Part shown: positions 10,239-21,249 of the stretch, in pieces
How positions within the stretch are numbered: the stretch's first letter is position 1
Layout of the letters: each line of letters starts with the position of its first letter
Assembly: GCF_000341285.1 (NCBI RefSeq)
Contig: NW_005178458.1
Location: 124,001-188,000 of the forward strand
Reading direction: 5' to 3'
Source: Galdieria sulphuraria
Taxonomy: Eukaryota > Rhodophyta > Bangiophyceae > Galdieriales > Galdieriaceae
Length of the DNA stretch: 64,000 bases
Program-made: the position numbers and the translations under genes
Notes under the pieces: generated by a model
What the model was told of the DNA's origin: nothing
Databases searched by the model: none
What the model saw: the letters and a program-made list of their open reading frames with translations, nothing else

Positions 10239-11627
10239 GACCAACTGAAACGTATCTTTTTTCTCTGTTTTTTTCATAAGAAATCCCCAAGCTCATTTAA
10301 ATAGAAAGACTTGCTATAGAACTGGATTGCATACAGCATCTATAGCAGCATGATTCCGATTCTTTCTTGCTCCTATTCTCTTATAGACTAACTAAATTTT
10401 TTTACATATATACAACGAATATATCAAGGGAGAGAGAATCTTTTATTGGAAACTGAGAGACAAAGTGCAATAAATTGCATAGAAATATATAATGACTTAA
10501 ATTGTCAATTTCTTTAATCAACAATAAAAACAAACACTAAAAATATTCGCGCTGTCAGGAAAATCGATATAAATAAAAGTATTTACTACTTTTTCGAAGA
10601 TATATGTAGAGCGAGAATAAAAGAAAAGTTAGTCGGCAATGTAAAAAAATTAAAAAAATTTGCTGACATTTTTTTAAAAGCGCAGTGTATCGTAGTAATG
10701 GCGAGACATCTGACTGAACATAATATTTCAATAAGCTTTGACTGCGAAGTATACGACTCCTCTATTAGCATGAAACGTTCTTAAGTGAATAATCACCAAA
10801 TAGCTTCTAAAGCATAAAGACATTGAAAATTTACTTCAATTCTCGGAGTTAATTTTATTAAATACGTTCTGACAACCTTGTTCAATTATTCATTATAAGA
10901 AAAAATAAAAAATCAGCCTAAAAAATTTAAAAATTTTATTTAGTTCTTGAAAAAAACGAATAATTTTTTATTCTTTGTTATTATTTTGTTATTCCAGTAA
11001 TAAATCTTTGAAGCCCCGTATATCATCTGGTTTTTATCGATCCGTGTTTCTAACAGTGTTTTGTTGCATGAAAGCCGATTTTTTTTCACAAAAGGAAAAA
11101 TCTTTATTCAAAAATTTAAAATATAATTTCTTTCTTTGAACAACTTACAGCTGTATGATTTATTTTTTTTAAAATAGCTCTTTTTGACATCGTGTAACTC
11201 GCTTGTTTTTATCTCTTCATTTCTTGATCTTTGCTCTTTGTTATTGCTTTCAATCAGTGAGCTATCTCTGTAGTTTTATGTAGGAGAGTTATATTACTTG
11301 GTTTTTTAATTTTTTAATTTTTTGATATTGTCCACTCATTGTTTACGAGTTCGTAAAGAGTATTATTGTTTGAGGTACAAAGCTATTTAACATGGAAGCT
11401 GCTCTATTGGCACTACTCAAAGATACGGAAAGATGTTCACAAATAACTTAAAGATTCTTGCAGATCACAGGCAACCAGCGATCTTGTCGATAGCAACACA
11501 TCTATCAGAGGCAAGGGTGGATAGCATACTACATATTGGAAACGTTATTGCTTGAAATCACGGAATGTATTTAACGTGGAGTGAGATCTTTCATTAGGTC
11601 TGTACATCATGTCATACTATGTCGAAT
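10239..11627. other. AT-rich convergent spacer, 1.4 kb
   Basis: This is one of the two longest gene-free stretches in the window, between the convergent ligase and lumazine synthase genes. It is rich in A and T homopolymer runs. It holds an imperfect hairpin at about 10633-10668, with arms reading GTCGGCAA and TTGCTGAC around an A-rich loop, followed by seven T residues. Just after it, about 10680-10704 looks like the 5' end of U4 snRNA, but nothing else of U4 follows. No open frame with a recognisable product was found on either strand. Confidence 0.5.
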
Positions 11628-12481
11628 TCAAAATTTTATTGCTCTTTCAACCTTTGTTTGACCAAATTGACTGAGTTTCAAGTTACCCATTTCAATAGCA
11701 GTCTTTGCCCATGCTATTCCATGATTGTCATCTCCACTGGAACGTGCAACTGCTTGTTCTTCCGTCAAACAAGTAAGAACACCGTAAACCACTGGAATAT
11801 TGGAAGTAATGCCGATCTTATGAAAAGGTTGAAATTCAGTTCAATCAAACCTTATCAACTTGTTATACAAAAAATACCTCCATCAATCCGTTAGTAACGG
11901 CCTGTGCAATCATCTCATAGTGAGATGTCTCTCCCTTTATCAAGCAGCCAATACATATGATACAGTCCACTCGTTGCGAGAAAGTCATATATCTTGCCGC
12001 AGTGGGCAGTTCAAAAGAACCAGGAACCTAATATATATTTCGTTAAATATTCAGTTGCCTTTTCAACCAAGCCTACTTCAAATTCGACAACGTTGCTGGG
12101 GTCTACCTTGTGAGCGAACAAGGTATCTTTGCAAGCTTTCAACAAACTTCGCACAATTTTGTCGTTCCAACGGGAGTAGACAATTCCTACGCGTAAAGTA
12201 CTGCCGTCCAAAACCCCAAACTCAACCCCCTTTGATGATTCTTTCTTACACAAGATCTCTCTTACGCCGACAGATGAGTGTCGAACCTTTCTGACAAACG
12301 TGGGACAAAGAGTGTTGGTACTACGTTTGTTGTCACAACAGGAATTATGTTTGTTGGATAGAGGTTTAGTTCGACCAGCATTTTTTCCTTGCCACGGTGA
12401 GACAACGAACAACGCTAGCGGATTCCTCTGTGTCACAAAAAACAGCGAGAAAGAGTTGCCTTGTGTCATGTATGGATGCAT
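11628..12481 (-). CDS. 6,7-dimethyl-8-ribityllumazine synthase (RibH)
   Basis: This is a 247-residue protein in three exons: 12077-12481, 11878-12027 and 11628-11816. Introns are 49 and 61 nt and the sum is 248 codons. It makes the riboflavin precursor lumazine from a ribityl-pyrimidine and dihydroxybutanone phosphate. Core motifs: 'LRVGIVYSRWNDKI', 'VPGSFELPTAARY' (substrate loop), 'IGCLIKGETSHYEMIAQAV' (catalytic His) and 'SNIPVVYGVLTC'. About 90 residues before the core are rich in Ser, Arg and Lys and probably form a plastid transit peptide, as in plants. The first possible start (12481) directly abuts the stop of the upstream OTU gene; the next in-frame ATG is at 12469. Riboflavin synthase, which uses the product, is at 44.9 kb. 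Confidence 0.92.
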
Positions 12482-13115
12482 TTAATAATCCAATAAAGCG
12501 TCATAATGATTGACGCCATTGTACAATAAACGAATAGGTAACACTCCTCCTCCCTCCTTTTTGTTCCAAAACGATTTTCCATATTCTACTATTTTCTTAT
12601 ACTCTCCATTCTCCGTTTGTAAATACACTTGAATGGGAACTTGAAATACTTCACTCAACACCCATATTTCAGGTTCCCCACCATAAAAACTAGGCTTCAA
12701 CAACTCTTGACAATATCGACGGAGATTTCCTTCAATGATCATGCTTTTCTCGAATTTCTCTCGCTGTTCTATACAGATGATCTGCACAAGGTTAACTTTA
12801 GCTGAAAGAGAAAGAAAGAACGCCTACTTTATGTGCCTCTTTTCTCAAAGCGTCGGCATCAGCCACTTCCAGACGTTCAGGTAATGCACGACCTTCATTA
12901 TGAGCTAGACATTTTGCAATAGCACGAAATAAACAACGCCCATCACCTTTTACAGAAACTTTACGAAGTCTGCGACGATTCCTTTCACTTGCACTGGCGA
13001 ACCAAAACTTGGAAGGAGAGTGGCCAAAAGGAAAAGGAGGTAAAGTCCAACAAGGAGAATGTTGAGGTAAGAAAAGAGTAAGGTTGCATTGTTTTCCAAC
13101 AACTTTGTTCCACAT
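12482..13115 (-). CDS. OTU-domain cysteine protease (deubiquitinase-like)
   Basis: There are two exons, 12828-13115 and 12482-12781, with a 46-nt intron; they give 195 residues from the ATG at 13115. The OTU fold is shown by 'VKGDGRCLFRAIAKCLA' (catalytic Asp and Cys), 'LSEVFQVPIQVYL' and the C-terminal 'NGVNHYDALLDY' (catalytic His). OTU proteases remove ubiquitin; this small form resembles the plant OTU/OTLD group and I cannot assign linkage specificity. The roughly 50 residues before the domain are hydrophobic and basic and may be an organelle leader. The frame stays open to another ATG at 13220, giving a longer, hydrophobic N-terminus; I prefer 13115. The stop codon is immediately followed by the first ATG of the lumazine synthase gene. 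Confidence 0.8.
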
Positions 13116-13381
13116 TACCCTATTTTCCTTCTTTATCCAAATAAGAACCCTTGAAACCACAAAAAACAAATCAACAACCCAAAAAGTATCCCATCGAAAG
13201 CTTTGAGAATCTAAAAACAACTTGGAATACCATCCAATCTAACAAACCTTGTATATACAAACCCAATTGGGACACACAAACTTCTCCATACAACAAACAA
13301 AACCAACAGCAAGTAAGAAAAGAAAGAAAGAGAATGTGTGTGAAAATATTCAAAAAGATATATTCCACTTTTTGAATAGTT

Positions 13382-16252
13382 TTAGTTTCGGCTCAAGGTT
13401 GAAAATTTTTCCTCCACTGGGGAACTTTCTTTGCCTAGAGCCCCTCCACTGATAGACTCAAATAGGAGCATATTATCTTCATTCGCAGTAACTCGAATCA
13501 AGTCTCCATCTTGAAACTTTCCTTCTAGAATTTGTCTAGCAATGGGTGTTTCTAAATGCCGTTGAATAGCTCTTCTCAATGGTCTTGCACCATACACTGG
13601 ATCATAACCAAGAGATGCCAATACATCAGCGGCTCTATCGGAAACTTGTAGACCCAGCTTCTTCTCACGTAAACGAGTATCCAAATCTTGCAACTGAATA
13701 CGTACAATTTGACGCAAGTCTGAACGTGTTAAAGAGTGGAATATAATAACTTCATCCAAACGATTCATAAACTCAGGTCGAAATGTCATTCTCATCATTT
13801 CCAAGACTCGCTCCCGCATCTCATCATATCTCTCTTCATCTCCCGCAATATCTAAAATGGCTTGAGAACCAATATTGGAAGTCATGATGATAATACAATT
13901 GCAGAAATCTACTGTTCGCCCTTGTCCATCCGTAATACGACCATCATCCAACACTTGAAGCAATACATTGAAAACATCGGAATGTGCTTTTTCAATCTCG
14001 TCAAAGAGAATAACAGAATAAGGTCGACGTCTCACAGCTTCAGATAATTGACCACCTTCTTCATAACCAACATATCCTGGAGGAGCTCCAATCAACCTAG
14101 AAACTGTATGCTTCTCCATATATTCGGTCATATCGATACGTATCATAGCATCTTCTGAATCAAACAATACTTGAGCCAATGCTTTTGCCAATTCCGTTTT
14201 GCCAACTCCAGTAGGACCTAAAAATGCAAAGCTTGCTACTGGTCTTTTAGGATTGGCCAATCCTGCCCTATTTCGTTGAACGGCTTCGGCTACTGCTTGA
14301 ACAGCTTGCCTTTGACCAACTACTCTCCTCGTCAATTCTTCTTCTAAATGTAACAACTTGGTTCGCTCCGAAGTGGCCAACTTTTCTACAGGAATTCTTG
14401 TCCAGGATGATACTACAGATGCAATATCTTGTTCCGTTACTTGATCTCTCAACAATGCAATTTCACCATTCTTCTCTCCTTGTGCCAACAGTTTCTCCTT
14501 TTCAGCCAGTTGCTTCTCAATTTCTCTAAATTTGGTAAACTTCAACTCTGCAGCTCGGTTCAAGTCATACACTTGTTCAGCTCTTTCTATTTCCAAACGA
14601 ACTTTGTCCCTCTCTTCCTTCAACCGTTGTATTTCTCCTAGAGTTTCTGATTCCTTTTTCCATCTACTTTCTAAACTCTCACGCTGCTTCATCAAAGCTT
14701 GCAATTCATTGGAAAGTGATTCTTGACGTTTGGCTACTCCTGGTCCAGTTTCATTCTTCAAACTTAATCTTTCCATCTCCAATTGAATTATTTTTCTTTC
14801 GATTCTGTCCAATGCAGCAGGTTTCGAAGTGGCCTCCATCTTTAATCTAGCTGCTGCCTCATCTACCAAATCTATTGCTTTATCAGGAAGAAATCTGTCT
14901 GCAATATATCGGTCACTTAAAGTTGCTGCAGCAACAAGAGCTGCATCCGTAATACGAACTCCATGATGGACTTCATAACGTTCTTTGAGACCTCGCAAAA
15001 TACTCACTGTATCAGAAACAGATGGCTGTTCAACAAATACGGGTTGGAAACGTCTTTCCAATGCAGCATCTAACTCAATATATTTTCGATATTCTTCCAA
15101 AGTTGTTGCACCAATACAACGCAATTCACCTCTTGCAAGCATCGGTTTGAGAATATTTCCAGCGTCCATCGCACCATCCGTTCTTCCAGCACCCACAACC
15201 GTGTGAATTTCGTCAATAAACAAAATAATTCCACCTTCAGCTTCAGTTACTTCCTTTAAAACTGCTTTTAGACGTTCTTCGAATTCTCCTCGATACTTTG
15301 CTCCGGCAATGATGGCACTCAAATCTAATGCTATTAATCGACGATTCTTCAAGGAACTTGGAACATCTCCTGAGACAATTCGTTGTGCTAGTCCTTCTGC
15401 TATGGCTGTTTTACCAACTCCTGGCTCACCTAGTAGGATTGGATTATTCTTCGTTCTCCTGGAAAGAATCTGGATGGTTCTTCTGATTTCTTCATCTCTT
15501 CCAATCACTGGGTCGAGTTTTTTTGCTCTAGCCAGTTTGGTCAAGTCCCTTCCATACTTTTCTAGTGCCTCATATGTGGATTCTGGTGTCTGCGAAGTGA
15601 CTTTTTGATTTCCTCTCACGCTCTTGATGGCTTTCACGAGTTCATTCTCAGTCACTCCGAGCGTGCGGAATTTAGGGTCACGCATACAAGCTTGTAACAA
15701 GTGTTCAACACTGATGTAAGAGTCCTCATACTGTTTTCTGATGCGATTGGCTTCTTCTAGAGTATTTCTTAGACTGGTTCCCATCACTTGGGTGGCTGTA
15801 GTACCGTACACTTTGGGTAGTCTGTCCAACAGTTCCTCAAGTTTCTTCTCCATCAGTTTGATATCCATTGTTGTTGCTTTACCCAATATTCTTTGTACCA
15901 AGTCATCCTTGAACAGAGAATACAACAGCATTTCATTTTCTATCGTCTGTTGTGCATATTGTCTAGCCAGTGTCGACAGTCTAGTTAACACTTCCCAAGC
16001 TTTCTCAGTATACAAATTAGCGTCTAAAATGTTGGCAACGTCTTCATTATCTGCTGACATGGAAACATGGCTATGAAAACAACCTTTCTTCCTCAGCCCT
16101 CGTTGAAAAGTTCCTACAAAGGGAGTCACCCGAAGTGCTGTCGTCCATCTATTGAATGACGCAAGACTAGACCTTACAGTATGATATTTCCTAGAAATCG
16201 GTGTTTTTGTGTAGTTGGCATACCAAAGATAAGATACAAAGGAGGTGGCCAT
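13382..16252 (-). CDS. ClpB/Hsp101-type disaggregase, organellar
   Basis: This is an intron-free AAA+ disaggregase of 956 residues from the ATG at 16252. An earlier in-frame ATG at 16312 lies only 3 nt from the stop of the upstream reticulon gene and is less likely. Order: basic leader (about 65 residues), Clp N-domain repeat, first AAA+ module with Walker A '[13 protein letters not shown]' and Walker B '[10 protein letters not shown]', a coiled-coil middle domain (Glu/Lys-rich), then a second AAA+ module with '[14 protein letters not shown]', '[11 protein letters not shown]' and '[18 protein letters not shown]'. The middle domain marks it as ClpB rather than ClpC or ClpA. With Hsp70 it would dissolve protein aggregates. 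Plastid or mitochondrial location cannot be settled from the leader. Confidence 0.95.
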   Translation of the reverse strand: MATSFVSYLWYANYTKTPISRKYHTVRSSLASFNRWTTALRVTPFVGTFQRGLRKKGCFHSHVSMSADNEDVANILDANLYTEKAWEVLTRLSTLARQYAQQTIENEMLLYSLFKDDLVQRILGKATTMDIKLMEKKLEELLDRLPKVYGTTATQVMGTSLRNTLEEANRIRKQYEDSYISVEHLLQACMRDPKFRTLGVTENELVKAIKSVRGNQKVTSQTPESTYEALEKYGRDLTKLARAKKLDPVIGRDEEIRRTIQILSRRTKNNPILLGEPGVGKTAIAEGLAQRIVSGDVPSSLKNRRLIALDLSAIIAGAKYRGEFEERLKAVLKEVTEAEGGIILFIDEIHTVVGAGRTDGAMDAGNILKPMLARGELRCIGATTLEEYRKYIELDAALERRFQPVFVEQPSVSDTVSILRGLKERYEVHHGVRITDAALVAAATLSDRYIADRFLPDKAIDLVDEAAARLKMEATSKPAALDRIERKIIQLEMERLSLKNETGPGVAKRQESLSNELQALMKQRESLESRWKKESETLGEIQRLKEERDKVRLEIERAEQVYDLNRAAELKFTKFREIEKQLAEKEKLLAQGEKNGEIALLRDQVTEQDIASVVSSWTRIPVEKLATSERTKLLHLEEELTRRVVGQRQAVQAVAEAVQRNRAGLANPKRPVASFAFLGPTGVGKTELAKALAQVLFDSEDAMIRIDMTEYMEKHTVSRLIGAPPGYVGYEEGGQLSEAVRRRPYSVILFDEIEKAHSDVFNVLLQVLDDGRITDGQGRTVDFCNCIIIMTSNIGSQAILDIAGDEERYDEMRERVLEMMRMTFRPEFMNRLDEVIIFHSLTRSDLRQIVRIQLQDLDTRLREKKLGLQVSDRAADVLASLGYDPVYGARPLRRAIQRHLETPIARQILEGKFQDGDLIRVTANEDNMLLFESISGGALGKESSPVEEKFSTLSRN

Positions 16253-16315
16253 CCAAGAATCCTTGTCTTCTAGAATATTCCCAAAAAGCAAAATGCTATT
16301 TATTTCCTTCACTTC

Positions 16316-17238
16316 TCATTGGGTTTTTGTTTTCTCTAAAAGAGGTTGCAAATGTTGACTTAGGATTGGACGTATTCGTTGTGGACAACAATCGACAAGT
16401 TTCTGTAATCGAAGTTGGAGTTGATGTTGAATAGGTAACCAATACTAAAATATAACAGTCATATCAACGATGTCTCACAATCTCAAGTAATACTACTCAC
16501 TTCATGAGCAACAGTTACTGTTAAAGAACAGATATGATCCACTGGTTCCTGAAAAGTATGGTACAATATGGGTACGGTAAAAAAATACAGGAAACAAAGA
16601 TAGACTAACGAAACGAAGCTCATCACATGCCCAAGCTGAGCCAAAATATAAGCTACCAAACATAGCTTTAGCGTACGTCTATTGTCTGTGCAAAAGATGA
16701 TCTTTTTCCACTCATCGATAGCTTTGTTCAATAAAGGAATGAGTTGGTCTAGTTGCTGGGATATGTATTCTTCTGTTATATAAGGCTTTCCTAAAGAAGG
16801 GGGTGAATAAAAGTCCGATCCAAGGAAGCCAACGAATAGATTGGAACATTTGACAAATACAAAAGAAAGAGCCAATTCCAACATAGCGACATAGGAAACG
16901 AGCGAGAGAAGCGAAAATTTGTCCAATAGCAACAACAGAAAAAGAAGATTGCCTGCTAGAAATAGGGCAGTAGAAAGATAAACGTTGTTCCACGCTAACA
17001 AGTCGTGTACTAACGAATAATAACGATGGAAAAAAGAACAACGTCAACTCAAAATCTCCAAGTCGTCTGTAAAACTCACCTTTTCTTGGAAACCAAGTGG
17101 GTATCCAAGTTAGATATTCGACTTTTTTAAGAGGACTGTTCGAGTTGGCAACAACTAGAGAAACAGTTAGCACTATACAAGTAACACTAGTTTCAACTTA
17201 CCACCAGTTGAAATAGTTGACCCAACTCCTTGAACCAT
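16316..17238 (-). CDS. Reticulon family ER membrane-shaping protein
   Basis: This is a 249-residue protein in four exons: 17202-17238, 17080-17154, 16501-17009 and 16316-16444. Introns are 47, 70 and 56 nt and the sum is 250 codons. The reticulon domain has 'HDLLAWNNVYLSTALFL', a long hydrophobic hairpin ('LLFLLLLLDKFSLLSLVSY'), a hydrophilic loop of about 65 residues and a second hairpin ('HVMSFVSLVYLCFLYFFTV') ending 'PILYHTFQEPVDH'. This is the usual W-shaped topology that bends ER tubules. The last exon adds a basic amphipathic tail of about 40 residues. The first coding exon is only 37 nt, so the gene is easy to miss or truncate. Confidence 0.82.
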
Positions 17239-17604
17239 CGTTTCAAAAGAAGCTCCAATTCTTAAAGCTTTGTTGTAACAAGAATAAAACCAACGCTTTG
17301 GGAAATGAGAAGGAGGGCCACATGAAGAATGACAGCTGTCCTTGGAGCCTCTTGGAGTTGCTTCTGTTTCGACCCCAAGTTGAAAATAGCTTTAGTATTT
17401 AAACTCATACATACACACAATACACCCCTTATTTCTACAACAAAGATATTGCAATGAATATGTTTCTTGTGAAATCAAAGACTCCAGTGAAGCAAGACAA
17501 CTTTCTGTTCCGTCTTATGTTAAAATAAGGAATGGAAGAAATGATGGCTAGTCCAATCAATCATTGAGCATTATTTGTCTCTTTGGTTGGAAGTGAAGCA
17601 TTGG
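17239..17604. promoter_or_regulatory. Divergent promoter region, reticulon and ACT protein
   Basis: A 366-nt gap lies between two divergent start codons. No gene or clear regulatory motif was recognised. Confidence 0.35.
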
Positions 17605-18588
17605 ATGGCGTCGTCTTTTATATGTGTTGTGAGTGAGTGGAAACAAAGGGTGAGTGCATTTAAGTCTTCACAGAACTATTCTCATGGCGCTAGCTCTAGT
17701 CGGCTTCATCTAGAGGTTTGATTTTCCAAGTGAGGGGAGGTTCTCTAAGAACATCAACTGTGTCACCATTCAGTTTGGGAGGAAAGTGGAGGGCAAAGAA
17801 TGGCAGGTGTTCATCTTCGTTGGGATGGTACACTTGGGTATGTTCAATGTCAAAAGAAAGGTCTTCAGTGGAGGTAAATACTACACGAGATTGGCAAGTG
17901 ACTGTGGACCATGACAGCCCTTCCCAACAAACCATAATAAGTTGGAATGGAAAGGATCGCTTTCAATTGGTTCCAGAGTTGGTGCTTTTATGTGATGAAA
18001 GAAGCTTGAATATCGAACACTTGGTGGTTCGTTCGGAGAATGAACGGGTATCGTGCAACTTGGAGCTTTCTAAAAATGGAACGAAACTTTCATCAGAAGA
18101 AACTCAACGAGTAAGTAGGAATATCTCGCTATATTATGCTGAGCCTTAATATTTTGTAGCTCCAAAGAGACCTTCAAGAACTTAATAAAGAACAGTCGGA
18201 GGATAGGCAACGTAGTGCTATGCAGTCCAAGTCAACCAACAACCCTGAACTTCCATATATAGATTATAGAGATAGATTTGTGGACTATGAGAAAGGAGTG
18301 GCATTTTACACAGATAACCATGCGACTCCCACTCATACTACTTTGACAGCCATCGTTCCCAATACTCCTTCTTTTCTTTCTTATTTTATGAAGCAGTTGT
18401 CTCAGATGCCAGTTCATATTATTTTCGCTTCCTTGTCGACGTATAATAGAGAAGGAAAAACGAGACATGATGTATATCATATTATTAACGAAAATGGCGA
18501 ACAATTGGATGCAGCTCAATGTGATGCTCTAGTGGATGTGGTGTCTGCTTTGTTTCAAGGGGAAAATAATTCACAAGATGGTTTGTAA
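17605..18588 (+). CDS. Plastid tandem ACT-domain protein (ACR11/12-like)
   Basis: This is a 294-residue protein in three exons: 17605-17649, 17700-18110 and 18160-18588. Introns are 50 and 49 nt and the sum is 295 codons. The first exon plus the start of the second gives a typical transit peptide: it starts 'MASSFICVVSEWKQR' and is rich in Ser, Arg and Gly with few acids for about 70 residues. Two ACT-type ligand-binding domains follow. The first contains 'VTVDHDSPSQQTIISWNGKD' and 'DERSLNIEHLVV'; the second contains 'VAFYTDNHATPTHTTLTAIV' and 'SQMPVHIIFASLSTY'. ACT repeats bind amino acids or similar metabolites. Plant ACR11 acts on plastid glutamine synthetase; a similar role here is inference. 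Confidence 0.72.
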
Positions 18589-18755
18589 GGCTTCACTTTG
18601 ATCACAGGACAAATATTGTATAGTCCGTGATCCATCCCAATCATGGTTCCATGCTTGGACAATGAGTAGGATGACAATATGGACTTACAAATTAAGCGAG
18701 TAAAGTTTTATATTGTAATAAAATCTTTCTATATAAACCAAATACAATATGAAAA

Positions 18756-21088
18756 TTAACGATGATGACGACTTTTCTTGGAATAATGTCGACGATGTTG
18801 ACGATAGGAAGAATCGGAAAGTGGAGACCTTTTCCTTGGCTTCTCGCGTTTGTCACTTTTAGAAGAATGATGTCTTGAACGGCTACTTTTTCGCTCACTT
18901 TTCGTTCTTTCATATCGATGCTTCGGAGAATGACGACCATCACTGTCTTCTGAAGCAACAGAGTCTCTCTCATCATCCTCATCCTCTTCACCAGAAGAAG
19001 AGGAATCTGAAAACCTTCGACTCCTTCTTCTTGGACGTGGTGAACTTGAGGAGGAAGAGATATTTGAATGATGGGACTCTTCATCCATAGATATCATCGA
19101 ATCACTCTTATCTTGTTCCTCCGTAGCAACAACATCTTGCAATGCTACATGATTCTGAGTCTCATTCTTGGGCAAATTCTTTAAGTGCTCTCTCATTTCC
19201 TCAGTTAAAATACCTAAACCAATACTTGTGAAATAATTGATTGCAAAGCGTGTATTACGAGGATTGTCCAAAGGAAATAGTCCTTGAAAATGAGTTTGTA
19301 GATAGGGGTCTTTCAATCTCTCTCGAAGACGCTCCACGGTCATATTTTCTGCCAGTTCTTGGAATAGAATCTTCACAAATATTCTACTTGAGGAAGTAGT
19401 CTCTTCTTCTACCAGACGAATATATTCCATAGCACTCCATGAAATGGAATCCGTCTGAAGAAAACCAAATTGAGACAACAAACATGCAAACGATAACATA
19501 AATACATACCTCAAACAAAGCAGCAAAAAATTTAGCAACATTTCTTAGTTTACTCGTCTCCAAGCGATGAATTGTTGCATAATATTCACCAAATAGTTCA
19601 TCAAACTTATCCGAATAAACCTGAGATAAGGAACAGAAACGCCGAGCAAGAAGTCCATAGAAACGAAGGTAAGTCCTTTCTTGACTACAACACTCTATGA
19701 TCATCGAACATAGTTCATACTGTCTTTGTTGATTGTTTCCTTCGTTCATCAACTTTACTAATTTATGTGCCCCTTCTTCAAAGGAGAGTGAAGACATAAT
19801 GGTCAGATAGACACTTCGACGAAACTGAATAAGCTCCATATCTGTTCCTTGATGAATGACAGTGGTTGCTTCATCTGCTTTTGTATCATTCTCTTCCGTA
19901 TTCACAATTGCATCATCATTATCTTCTTCTTCTTCTTCTTCTTCTTCGTTGTCTTCCTCTTCTTTGCCTAAAATCTCTTCCCGTATCTCGGCATAACGCA
20001 TCTCATTTTCATCATATTCTGGATCAAAATGAAATACATCATCACTCGTATCCAATTCCAACTCATCATCTAAACAAATCTCATGAGTAATTCGGTCTTC
20101 TTCTTCAATCAAATCTAGCTCTGGTGGATAAGGAGGATACTTTGAAAACCCCTAACCATAAGAGTCAAATGGAATCCATAAAGTAATCATATGTCATACT
20201 CACATCCCTACGAATAGCGAAAAGAGCTTCTATCATATATTGGACCCTCTTGTCTATGTCACCTTCGTGGAGGATTCCTCTCAATCTTTCGAATACTGCA
20301 TAAAGTCCTTGGGGTGAAAGTTCGGATAATATATTACCGCATTCCTTTACAAAAGCCACAGCTACTTCAACGGAGTCATCGGTAGGTTGTTCTAACAACA
20401 GGGTCAAAAGTTGCAGTGCTAATAGTTCATGGCAAACAAGTTGATTCACAAGATGGGCGATAAACTTGGTCGTAGAGATACAAAGTCTCTTGTCGTTTCT
20501 TTTGAATGCCTTTCTAAACTGTAAAATAACTCTACTGAGAATCATTTCTCCAATCTCTGGTATCTTGGTATTTAAAACGGCAATAAGTGCCGCATAGACG
20601 TTGGTAAATTCTGGCGACGTCAATTGCGCCTTCAATATTGCTCGAGAAAGAAGACCTCGACCTCTTATCAAGTTCAACCTAAAAAACTCGGGAATAACTT
20701 GACTTATATTGGTCGTGTTTATCTTGTTAACACAACCGTTTATCTTCTTTTTCAACAGTTCCCAAGCAATTCGTTGTCCTTCATAATCACCAGATAGCTT
20801 ACCACCTGCTGCCGCCCATCTTTCTTCTTTCATTCGCTCCAACTTAAACGGTGGAATATATACTCCACCAGTCTTCCCTTCAGCCCATTCGAACTTGTCC
20901 TTTACATTTTTGGGTTCACTTTCTAAACCGTTTGCTGTGGAGGAGTCGTTCTTGTCATTAGATAAATGACTCTCTTCTCTTTCCATAGCAAGTTTACTAT
21001 TTTCAAAATAAACCGGCCCATTTTCTTTAGCACTATCGTCTACTTTGCTGTCGGAAGTGGTTGTCGTTATTGCCGCGTCCTGTTCCAT
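18756..21088 (-). CDS. Pre-mRNA splicing factor Cwc22 (MIF4G + MA3)
   Basis: This is a 741-residue protein in three exons: 20204-21088, 19510-20151 and 18756-19454. Introns are 52 and 55 nt and the sum is 742 codons. An acidic N-terminus is followed by '[17 protein letters not shown]' and a MIF4G domain containing '[20 protein letters not shown]', '[14 protein letters not shown]' and '[18 protein letters not shown]'. Next come '[20 protein letters not shown]', an acidic run, the MA3 domain ('[20 protein letters not shown]') and an Arg/Ser/Lys-rich tail. Cwc22 recruits eIF4A3 to spliceosomes for exon-junction complex loading and is needed for Prp2 action. The Glu run (about 19921-19975) is low-complexity and length-variable. 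It lies upstream of Sen2 on the same strand. Confidence 0.95.
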
Positions 21089-21249
21089 ACTTTATCAACC
21101 CAACGAATGAGCAATCTATATCTATTTATGATGTCATGTTGCTTTAGGCATCTCCCATTCTAAAACAAATAGCTTTTAAACTCTTCAACATTCACAATAG
21201 AGAATGTTCCATATCTCATAGGCAAAATACAAGCCAGTATAGAAAAATA

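Noticed and set aside
10680-10704. U4 snRNA gene
   Set aside because: The first 25 or so bases look like the U4 5' end, but the 5' stem-loop, the U6-pairing stem I sequence and an Sm site are not found downstream. Kept only as a weak observation.
11392-11530. Small exon starting ATG-GAA-GCT-GCT in the AT-rich spacer
   Set aside because: A short SNARE-like stretch can be imagined, but no donor and acceptor give a continuous frame with an intron of normal size.
17696-17935. Minus-strand protein opposite the ACT gene
   Set aside because: It looks somewhat protein-like, but the plus strand gives a transit peptide and two ACT domains with correct splice phases, so the minus frame is taken as a shadow.
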